A DNA stretch of 64,000 nt, taken from NCBI GenBank assembly GCA_016786845.1, contig JAEUVB010000016.1:1-64000 (forward strand), in the 5' to 3' direction. Below the pieces are notes generated by a model. It worked only from the letters and a program-made list of their open reading frames with translations, did no database searches and had not been told where the DNA came from. Both the position numbers and the translations under genes were made by a program. Numbering within the stretch: the stretch's first letter is position 1; each line of letters opens with the position of its first letter. The stretch comes from Chitinophagaceae bacterium (GTDB lineage Bacteria > Bacteroidota > Bacteroidia > Chitinophagales > Chitinophagaceae). Below, piece after piece: positions 35,237 to 43,135 of the stretch.

Positions 35237-36570
35237 GAGGTGGGGAGAGGAGGTTGAAGCATTTCACGTCCTTTTTTATAGATCAAAACGAGCGCGGTAA
35301 AATAGAAAGGCAATATTGGGATTTTATAACGAATCAGTGTTCCGAAATTTCCGCTGGTCAGTCCGACCGCAAAGGCGAAGAAAATGGAGAATACGATACA
35401 AAAAATAATGTCGGGATTGCCGAACACTATTTTTATAGACCGAAAAATACCGGTTTTTAATAACACCCATATGGTCACTAGGATCGTGAAAGTACTATCG
35501 ATCGAAGAGACCAACATCACTATTTTATTGGACTCCCAAATATAAGGTCGATACAAGGTCACATTAACGGCCATCCAAAACTTGCTGAATATGCTTTCTA
35601 GGTTAGGTTCAATCACGCCCAAATCATATTTACTGCCAACACCTTCCCGGGTCAGGTATTCATAGTTGGTGACGATGGTTTTCTGAATGGTATCCAAAGA
35701 ATAGATTTCAAATATGGAACCGATATAATCATAGAAATAAAAGAATGCGAATCCTAATGCGGTAAAAAGGAAGGGCACTACGAGATTTTTAAGGATCAGG
35801 CTGTGAATCTTACGTATGCGCAACAAGATCATCCACAGGAAAACCGTTGGAAGGAATGCCAGGATGATATATACTTTCACAATACCTACAATGAGTACAC
35901 CCAGCATCATGAGAATAAAGTATTTCAGACGTTCATCCTTAAATACAAACACTTTAGCAAAAGAATGAAAGAGCAATCCGAACCCGTAGAAACAAATACT
36001 TTCTTTGGTGAGTGAAGTGCCCCAAAAAACGACCGATGGAACGAAGATAATGGCTAAGGCCAGAATACGCTCATGTTGAGGGTAAAGCGCTGCGAAGGTC
36101 TGATATATTTTTACGACGCCAATATAGGACAAGGTCGTCATGAGCAAAAAAATGGCTAATAGGCTGTTGAATGTAAAAAGACTGAAAACCCCTCCAATTT
36201 TGATCAATAAGGATTCCTCGGAAGAATAAAAATTCATGTCAAGCTTAGAGATGTTGTTAGGCATCTGATAATGATCGAAAGGCGAAAGAATGATATCAAA
36301 AAATTCAGTTGTATTTCTCAAAAACAAATCATTCAAGTAGGATACACTTTCGTAATATCCAAAGCAATCACCCTGGCGATTGACGTATCGATGAAAGAGA
36401 ATAAAAAGAATCGTGGAAAACACACGGATTGTAAAACCTGAAACCAAATACTTTTTCAAGGGTTCTTCCATCCGATTCCTTTTCCTAAGCAGGAAATAAT
36501 AAATGACCAAAAGAACCATGGGAACAATGATCAAATCGGAGAAATAAAATATTTGCGGCAATCCTTGCAT
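35233..36570 (-). CDS. Polytopic membrane protein, Wzy-like polysaccharide polymerase candidate
   Basis: A 445-residue protein with about ten to eleven membrane segments and a large periplasmic loop (about 75-145), the usual topology of O-antigen/capsule polymerases; sequence motifs are too weak to name the family. The coupled beta-helix gene and the surrounding glycosyltransferase and epimerases support a polymer-assembly role, which is inference. A frame open to 36687 would add 39 residues, but a perfect -7 element at 36614-36607 lies inside that extension, so ATG 36570 is chosen. Confidence 0.65.
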   Translation of the reverse strand: MQGLPQIFYFSDLIIVPMVLLVIYYFLLRKRNRMEEPLKKYLVSGFTIRVFSTILFILFHRYVNRQGDCFGYYESVSYLNDLFLRNTTEFFDIILSPFDHYQMPNNISKLDMNFYSSEESLLIKIGGVFSLFTFNSLLAIFLLMTTLSYIGVVKIYQTFAALYPQHERILALAIIFVPSVVFWGTSLTKESICFYGFGLLFHSFAKVFVFKDERLKYFILMMLGVLIVGIVKVYIILAFLPTVFLWMILLRIRKIHSLILKNLVVPFLFTALGFAFFYFYDYIGSIFEIYSLDTIQKTIVTNYEYLTREGVGSKYDLGVIEPNLESIFSKFWMAVNVTLYRPYIWESNKIVMLVSSIDSTFTILVTIWVLLKTGIFRSIKIVFGNPDIIFCIVFSIFFAFAVGLTSGNFGTLIRYKIPILPFYFTALVLIYKKGREMLQPPLPTS

Positions 36571-36606
36571 AGAAGTCTGGACTAAAGTCTTAGTCGGTCG
36601 AACTTG

Positions 36607-36614
36607 CAAATTTA
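36607..36614 (-). promoter_or_regulatory. -7 promoter element of the Wzy-like/beta-helix operon
   Basis: The minus strand reads TAAATTTG, a perfect TAnnTTTG, 36 nt before the ATG at 36570. Confidence 0.6.
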
Positions 36615-36733
36615 ACTGAATACGGGAATAATCGCAGATTGAATATCGAGAATTGGATGCAAGTTCAAACATTGCAGGGGAGTCCAAATATTTTTGATAT
36701 CACAAAGCCTAATTTATTCGCTAATTTCGCGCC

Positions 36734-37699
36734 ATGTCTTCAATACTTCTTACCGGTGGTGCCGGATTCATCGGATCGAATTTGTGTAAAGCTTTACTGG
36801 CCGATGAACGCGTGAATCGGGTGCGTATCCTTGATAATTTCTGTACTGGATATCGTCAGAACCTAGCTCCTTTTGCCGGTCATTCAAAATTTGAGCTTCT
36901 GGAAGGTGATATCACCGATTATCAGGTTTGTGAAAATGCCATGAAAGGGATGGACCTGGTGAGTCATCAGGCGGCTTTGGGCTCTGTACCTCGCAGCATA
37001 GCCGACCCGGTTACTTCCAATGCCACCAATATCAGTGGAACGGTCAATATTTATACGGCTGCTCAGCAGGCTGGAATTAAACGTATCGTTTATGCGGCAT
37101 CTTCATCAACCTATGGCGATAGTGAATCGCTGCCTAAAATTGAATCGGTGATAGGTCGGCCACTTTCCCCGTATGCCGTCACCAAGTATGTGATGGAACT
37201 TTATGCCGATGTATATGCCCGCACTTATGATATGGAATTTGTGGGCCTTCGCTATTTCAATGTGTTCGGGCCAAAGCAAAGTCCGCAGGGCGCCTATGCA
37301 GCGGTGATTCCTTTGTTTATGGATGCGGTATTGAACCATGAAGCGCCTACCATCAATGGCGACGGTTCCTTCAGTCGCGATTTTACCTATGTGGATAATG
37401 TGGTCGATGCCAATATCAAGGCCTTGTTTACCGAAAATTCCGACGCTGTGAACCAGGTCTATAATATTGCTTTCGGAGAGAGTACCACCCTGCTACAATT
37501 GTTTCAATATATCCGTGAAGTCGCCGGGTCTGACCTCGAGCCGGCATTTGGACCCTTCCGCAAGGGCGACATTCCACATAGCCTGGCCAATGTAGATAAA
37601 GCTAAATCCTTATTGGGTTATACGCCGGGCATTTCGGTGAAGGAAGGTTTGAAACGAGCCTTTGAATGGTACAAAGAGAACAGGACTTATTTTGAATAA
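36734..37699 (+). CDS. UDP-N-acetylglucosamine 4-epimerase-like NAD-dependent epimerase
   Basis: A 321-residue extended SDR. NAD-binding motif GGAGFIGSNL (8-17), ASSSTYGDS, catalytic YAVTKY, and a RYFNVFGPKQSPQGAYAAVIP segment that matches the WbpP/TviC-type UDP-GlcNAc/GalNAc 4-epimerases. It would supply UDP-GalNAc or a related sugar for the polysaccharide made by the neighbouring genes. It is transcribed alone, divergent from the Wzy-like operon; TAATTTCG (36722-36729) sits 4 nt before the ATG. Confidence 0.88.
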   Translation: MSSILLTGGAGFIGSNLCKALLADERVNRVRILDNFCTGYRQNLAPFAGHSKFELLEGDITDYQVCENAMKGMDLVSHQAALGSVPRSIADPVTSNATNISGTVNIYTAAQQAGIKRIVYAASSSTYGDSESLPKIESVIGRPLSPYAVTKYVMELYADVYARTYDMEFVGLRYFNVFGPKQSPQGAYAAVIPLFMDAVLNHEAPTINGDGSFSRDFTYVDNVVDANIKALFTENSDAVNQVYNIAFGESTTLLQLFQYIREVAGSDLEPAFGPFRKGDIPHSLANVDKAKSLLGYTPGISVKEGLKRAFEWYKENRTYFE

Positions 37700-37721
37700 G
37701 CATCGCTATTTCAGCGCTTAA

Positions 37722-38139
37722 TTATTTTACGACTTTGAATATGCGGCGTTCTTCGCTGAGGATGACTTGGAGGAAGTAGACACCGTGGGGGAGATTTTCG
37801 AGATGGGTGAAATGGTAGACATGCATTCCTTTCAGCACATCGAACTGATCGGGTGTTTTTTTGATGATATTCCCTAGGCCATCAAATAGCGTACAAGAAA
37901 TGATTTCGTTTTCGGGTATATGCAAGGTCAGTAATAATTCATCGGTAAAAGGGTTTGGAGTTACATACCAGTCTTCTGTGATGTGAGCTAAATAAGGCTG
38001 CGACAGACTTTCGCAACCATTGCTATCGGTGACCAATACCTGATAAATTCCGTTACCGATATAATCTGTGTAATTGGGACCGGTTAGGGGTACGGGTTGG
38101 TTGTTGAAATACCATTGGTATGTTCCGGACGAGGAAGTA
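37722..38139 (-). repeat. 3' sorting-domain cassette shared with the paralogue (copy 1)
   Basis: This 418-bp 3' end aligns without any indel to 42718-43135 (offset 4996 bp), with only scattered substitutions, whereas the genes upstream of it are far more diverged. Confidence 0.9.
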
Positions 38140-41100
38140 CCTATATGATTAGGGGGGACAAAATTGACCATAGGTTCCGGAGGTTTAGGATATACGTAAA
38201 TCGTAACCGATGATAAATTAGTGCATCCATTGACATCCGTTCCTGTAACCGTATATGTAGTCGTTTGTGTAGGGGATATTATCTGATTATTTGTAATACC
38301 GCCGGACCATGAATAATTCAATGCGCCTGTGCCGAATAATTTGGATGATCCATCACCACAAAATAATGTATCACTTGCTTTGGCTTCGACAAAAGGCAAT
38401 GGATTGACCAAAATGTAAATGCTATCCTGCATAACACATCCATTTGAATCTGTACCTGAAACGATATATGTATCGCTTTTTATTGGACTGAAGCTAATAT
38501 TGTTTTGGACGCCTCCAGTCCAAATATAGGAAGCGCCTCCCATACCATGCAAAGTTGTACTTCCCCCTAAACAAAGTGAAGTATCGGTCGCAATGGCTGT
38601 TATGACAGGCAATGGAATTACTGAAATGTAAATGCTGTCGGAATTTGTACAACCATTCGTATCAATACCGGATACAAAATATAATTGAGATTGTATAGGT
38701 GTAAATGCAACATTATTTTGTACACCTCCCGACCAAGAATAGGCTGATGCTCCTGATCCATACAAGATTGTTTGTTCTCCCTGGCAAACTATCGTATCTG
38801 AAGCAAGTGCAATAACACTAGTGTTGGTCAAAATGAAAGGATTGTATTGAATAGAATCAAATGATGAACACCCATCAAGGCTTTGATATAAAGCATAATA
38901 ATTACCGGCTGTGTCAAGTAATTGAAATTTTGGAAAAGGGTTAAGATTGACATGCAATATTCTATTTCCATCTGCAATGAATAGGAACCCCTTTTTATCT
39001 AGAAAAATACCGCCAGGTGTGGAAAGTTGATTAGTGCCTACTCCCATACCATTTCCACCTGCTATGGTTGTGCCGGTTGTATCACCTATATGCCATTTTT
39101 GCACCCTGTAATTATTTAGATCTAGGATGTATAAATTTCCTAGTGTATCTATGGCTATATCATTCGGTAAATTAAATTGGTTTAGACCATTACCTTGGCC
39201 ATTACCACCGGCAACAGTAATTCCTGCTGAAGCACCATTGGTCCATTTTTGTATACGGTGATTTCCGCCATCCGCAATATATACAGTTCCACTTGAATCT
39301 ACCCAAATTGCCTGAGGGGAATTTAATTGATTTGCACCAATACCGCTTCCATTTCCCCCGGCAACAGTAATTCCTGCTGAAGCACCATTGGTCCATTTTT
39401 GTATACGGTGATTTCCCGCATCAGCTATATATAAATTATTTTGAGAATCGACAAATAGACCCGTCGGATAATTAAATGATGCCGGGTTATTTCCTGAATA
39501 TCCTCCCCCTGCCACTAGTATAGGTGTGTTATTTGCTGGTGCAAATTTATATACAGCATGATGTACTTCAGGATATGTTCCATTGATGATATAAGTGCAT
39601 GAAAAATATATACTTCCATCCGGTCCTAGTGCTAACCCGGGAGCAGAATAATTTCCTATGGCATTTGTATTCGGAATTACAGTCTCTAAATAATTAACTG
39701 GGTTACCGGGTTTAAATACCTTAAGAACATTTGCATTAAATGAAGTATAAAATATACCGGAATTGTCAATAATAAGGTCTTCCATAGGTCCACAACAATA
39801 ATTACAACAATTACAAATTAAGTTATCAATTCCTGAAACCTGTTTCATTTCTGATTGAATATTCCCGGAACTAAGCAATTGAGAACCTTTAAACCATGTA
39901 AGCCATCCGTCTGATGGCGAACAATTGGCAAGCAAGCTATCATTATTCAAACAATTTATAGAGGAATTGATTTCTAACTGAGTATTGTTTGTTTTAACTA
40001 CTATACTTTTTGAGCGGGAATAGGTACAACCATTAGTATCAATTATACTTGCAGTGTATATTTGAGAACTAGGAGGTATAAATAGTTGACCCGGGATAAT
40101 ATTGGGAGACCATATTTGTTGAAGGGGGGGTAGCGTATTTTGAGTGGAAAAAATATTCAATGAAATAGGTAGGCCTGCACATATCGTATCACTATTGGCG
40201 ATATTGTGAACTTCGATATTCCATTTATTATATGGGAAAGTGGGCGTAATGGTCACCGAACTAGTGTTCGTACAACCATTGGCATCGGTTGCAACTACAG
40301 TATAAGTAGTTATGTTGGAAGGCGTGTTAAATGGAATGCCATTTTGCAGACCTCCGCTCCATATATATGATTGAGCGCCTGAAGCCGTTAACATAACCAG
40401 AGTTCCCGGACACAAAATGGATGATGCATTTAAATTTATTAGTGGCGGTGATAATGATTTTTTTATTTTTAATGAGTCTGTCAATGTTCCGCATATATAG
40501 TTCTTGACATATTTATAGGTCCCGCTTGCATTGACTACAACCGATTGGTTGGTGCTAATACTGCTATTGTTAAAATACCATGTTCCGCCCGGCACATTCG
40601 CCGTAAGAGTAACTGTACTCGTACTATTACACAACAATGTATCCGATGCAGTAATATGAGGAATTACCACAGAATTCGCTATTACGTTAATTGTATCACT
40701 CGCAATATTTCCATTTGCATCCGTCATGTTGAGCCTATAAGTAATATTACTATTTACTGAAGCTGTCGTTATCATACTATTGGGGTTGCTTAATCCTGTT
40801 GTGGGAGACCATTGATACTGAATGGGAGGCATTCCACCTTGAGTGCTTCGATATAATTGAATTTGAGTGCCCTGACAAGCCTGTACGGTTCGGTTGGTCA
40901 TATAAGGAATAAATCCCGTGGCAACTTTTCCTAGAGAATAAAAGTCATTTCCTGTTAAATCCTTAAAAACGCCGCCTACGAATAACTTGTTCTGAATCAA
41001 AAGTGGTACAGTATAATAATGGGAAGGTTTTTCTCCAAACCAAGCTCCAACAAAATAAAAATCAGGCGTTTCATTTCTATACTCATAAAGTTTAGAAGAT

Positions 41101-42092
41101 TTATTTTGTAAGGAAATATTACTATTTGAATACTGACTGTACGAAGAGAAAGCAAATAAACTATCACTTTGTACCAGTGGAGAAAATCCTACATATTGCC
41201 CAGCCTCATTGGTAAAGATGGAATCTATCATTGTACCAATTGGGGATACTATAATAAGCTTGGAAGTATAATAACAACATCCCACCCCCGAAGAAAGATT
41301 CAATTTGATAACATATAATTTTCCAGTGGAAGATTCAATTGCGGCAGTCTGAATAATATAATCTGATAAAAAACTATAAACATTTATGGTATCCAATCTG
41401 GTTTTGACAAAGTAAGTATGATTTAAAGAATCATTTAATACCTTATATACCAAACAACTGTCTGACTTCGAATACATTAGAAAATCCGGCGGATTCACAT
41501 AGGATTTTTTTATTTGGAAGCTACCGTCATTCCGAATCTTAAATACTCCGCTAATCCCTGCTATTTTCCCTGCAGCATATATCGTGTCATTGATCCCGAG
41601 ACAGATCGAAGTGAGGGTATCGCCAATGCTTCCAAAATGATGGTTCCAAATCAAATTTCCATTCGCATCCGTTTTCATCATCAGAAAGCCCTTACCTCCT
41701 GTATAAATTGATTGACCATTGAAATAGATGGTATCCGATTTCGTATTGATGCCAAAAGTCATATTTCCTTGCGCGTCCATCATGACATTATTCACAATGT
41801 CGGCGTTATTCCCTCCAATGGATTTCAACCATATCATATTACCTGAGGTATCCCATTTAGTAATAAAAATATCTCGGCCGCCTTTGTTAAATATTGTATC
41901 TGAGCCATAGGAAAAAACTGGCCTAAAAAAAACACCTACACCATATATGAATTGATTATCAGTCAATAGTTGATAAATCCGATTTGAGTCGTTATTCACC
42001 GAAAATGATTTCTTCCATTCCCAAACAACATTTTGACTTTTTGCTGTCAATGCAAACATTCCCAACAACATTAAAAGTACTAGTTTTCGCAT
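37722..42092 (-). CDS. Large T9SS-secreted protein with Ig-like and NHL repeats
   Basis: A 1456-residue exported protein. Signal peptide (MRKLVLLMLLGMFALTAKS, then Q). Residues 20-390 match in layout the N-terminal part of the paralogue at 42718-45570 (WDTSGNMIWLKSI and similar SBBP-like strands). Residues 400-700 are Ig-like modules with DANGC. A Cys-rich turn (CNCCNYCC) near 765 leads into NHL propeller repeats (about 780-1060; VAGGNG-G, ADGGNHRIQKW). Three more Ig-like modules (DTNGCTNSDSI, DSNGCVMQDSI, DVNGCTNLSSV) follow. The C-terminus is a T9SS type A sorting domain (WYVTPNPFTDELLL to FKVVK). It is probably a surface-displayed structural or adhesive protein. Confidence 0.9.
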   Translation of the reverse strand: MRKLVLLMLLGMFALTAKSQNVVWEWKKSFSVNNDSNRIYQLLTDNQFIYGVGVFFRPVFSYGSDTIFNKGGRDIFITKWDTSGNMIWLKSIGGNNADIVNNVMMDAQGNMTFGINTKSDTIYFNGQSIYTGGKGFLMMKTDANGNLIWNHHFGSIGDTLTSICLGINDTIYAAGKIAGISGVFKIRNDGSFQIKKSYVNPPDFLMYSKSDSCLVYKVLNDSLNHTYFVKTRLDTINVYSFLSDYIIQTAAIESSTGKLYVIKLNLSSGVGCCYYTSKLIIVSPIGTMIDSIFTNEAGQYVGFSPLVQSDSLFAFSSYSQYSNSNISLQNKSSKLYEYRNETPDFYFVGAWFGEKPSHYYTVPLLIQNKLFVGGVFKDLTGNDFYSLGKVATGFIPYMTNRTVQACQGTQIQLYRSTQGGMPPIQYQWSPTTGLSNPNSMITTASVNSNITYRLNMTDANGNIASDTINVIANSVVIPHITASDTLLCNSTSTVTLTANVPGGTWYFNNSSISTNQSVVVNASGTYKYVKNYICGTLTDSLKIKKSLSPPLINLNASSILCPGTLVMLTASGAQSYIWSGGLQNGIPFNTPSNITTYTVVATDANGCTNTSSVTITPTFPYNKWNIEVHNIANSDTICAGLPISLNIFSTQNTLPPLQQIWSPNIIPGQLFIPPSSQIYTASIIDTNGCTYSRSKSIVVKTNNTQLEINSSINCLNNDSLLANCSPSDGWLTWFKGSQLLSSGNIQSEMKQVSGIDNLICNCCNYCCGPMEDLIIDNSGIFYTSFNANVLKVFKPGNPVNYLETVIPNTNAIGNYSAPGLALGPDGSIYFSCTYIINGTYPEVHHAVYKFAPANNTPILVAGGGYSGNNPASFNYPTGLFVDSQNNLYIADAGNHRIQKWTNGASAGITVAGGNGSGIGANQLNSPQAIWVDSSGTVYIADGGNHRIQKWTNGASAGITVAGGNGQGNGLNQFNLPNDIAIDTLGNLYILDLNNYRVQKWHIGDTTGTTIAGGNGMGVGTNQLSTPGGIFLDKKGFLFIADGNRILHVNLNPFPKFQLLDTAGNYYALYQSLDGCSSFDSIQYNPFILTNTSVIALASDTIVCQGEQTILYGSGASAYSWSGGVQNNVAFTPIQSQLYFVSGIDTNGCTNSDSIYISVIPLPVITAIATDTSLCLGGSTTLHGMGGASYIWTGGVQNNISFSPIKSDTYIVSGTDSNGCVMQDSIYILVNPLPFVEAKASDTLFCGDGSSKLFGTGALNYSWSGGITNNQIISPTQTTTYTVTGTDVNGCTNLSSVTIYVYPKPPEPMVNFVPPNHIGTSSSGTYQWYFNNQPVPLTGPNYTDYIGNGIYQVLVTDSNGCESLSQPYLAHITEDWYVTPNPFTDELLLTLHIPENEIISCTLFDGLGNIIKKTPDQFDVLKGMHVYHFTHLENLPHGVYFLQVILSEERRIFKVVK
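39208..39416 (-). repeat. 150-bp tandem duplication of an NHL repeat
   Basis: A 59-bp sequence at 39208-39266 recurs identically at 39358-39416, a period of exactly 150 bp (50 codons), inside the NHL propeller region. It indicates recent repeat expansion. Confidence 0.85.
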
Positions 42093-42145
42093 ACCTCAAA
42101 TTTTTATCAAAGAATTTAAGCATAAAGCTAAATCATTCTTGGACA

Positions 42146-42691
42146 AATACGCATGAAAAACTACCCGGAATGATTTATAAATATTCCGCTAACCATTTAC
42201 CAATCCCCGCCAAAGTATTCAAAGATGCCGATGACCCAATGGCACCCTCCGATAACGGATTGGCACCCTCCGATAATAGATTGGCACCCTCCGATAACCC
42301 ATTGTGACCTTCCCCTAAATCGGCGGAATGTGCCGGATAAACTACGGAAGGTTTACATGGTACTGCGGCAGGTTCCGGATACCTGTTGGGGGGCTCCGAC
42401 AAACCCGGGGAATATGCCGGGAAGTACAGTGGATGTTCCGACAGATTCAAGGAATGTGCCAATACCTTAGCGGCATCTTTGATTGCTCCATCGGCACTCT
42501 TGAATACCCTATCGGCACCCTTAAATACCTTGTCGGGGAATTTTAATCTATTCGCGGAGAATGTAAATAGCCCGACGGAGAATGTGATTCTGTTAGCGGA
42601 TGATTTTAAAATATCCAAGGGGAGTTTTAAAATGGCTTATACTAATGTTTCTATTATTACGGAGAATGTTTTTGTTGTGTTTACAGTTGAT
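42146..42691. repeat. Second intergenic array with 21-bp period (about 26 units)
   Basis: The stretch can be cut into about 26 units of exactly 21 bp. The clearest are GATAACGGATTGGCACCCTCC and its neighbours (42230-42313), the CCGGATAAACTACGGAAGG group (about 42333-42400) and the AATACCCTATCGGCACCCTTA group (42461-42544). Units at the ends are more diverged. Because 21 is a multiple of three, the minus strand has an open frame (42175-42618) of degenerate 7-residue repeats; I treat it as a by-product. Units beginning GATAA or GATAAAC recall the array at 26639-27016. The remaining parts of 42093-42717 hold no other feature. Confidence 0.82.
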
Positions 42692-42717
42692 TGAGTACTG
42701 CTTTAAAAGCTATTTCT

Positions 42718-43135
42718 TCATTTCACCACCTTAAATACCCGTCGTTCTTCACTGAGGATGACTTGAAGGAAGTAGACGCCGTGTGGGAGATTTTCGAGAT
42801 GGGTGAAATGGTAGACATGCATTCCTTTCAGCACATCGAACTGATCGGGTGTTTTTTTGATGATATTCCCTAGGCCATCAAATAGCGTACAAGAAATGAT
42901 TTCGTTTTCGGGTATATGTAAGGTCAGTAATAATTCATCGGTAAAAGGGTTGGGAGTTACATACCAGTCTTCGGTAATGTGAGCGAGATAAGGCTGAGAC
43001 AGACTTTCACAACCATTACTATCGGTAACCAATACCTGATAAATTCCGTTGCCTATATAATCTGTGTAATTGGGGCCGGTTAGGGGTACGGGTTGGTTGT
43101 TGAAATACCATTGGTAGGTTCCGGACGAGGAAGTC
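42718..43135 (-). repeat. 3' sorting-domain cassette shared with the paralogue (copy 2)
   Basis: Counterpart of 37722-38139; collinear for 418 bp from the stop codon inward. Similarity ends abruptly upstream of the last Ig-like module. Confidence 0.9.

Noticed and set aside
39202..39396. Small minus-strand frame with repeated Trp/Cys-rich sequence
   Set aside because: It is a shifted reading of the duplicated NHL repeat inside the large T9SS gene.
42175..42618. Minus-strand frame of 147 codons with degenerate 7-residue repeats (SEGAN-type)
   Set aside because: It follows from a 21-bp period being a multiple of three. There is no signal peptide or fold, residue types change completely along it, and the sister array at 26639 has stops in every frame. 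Kept as a repeat array.
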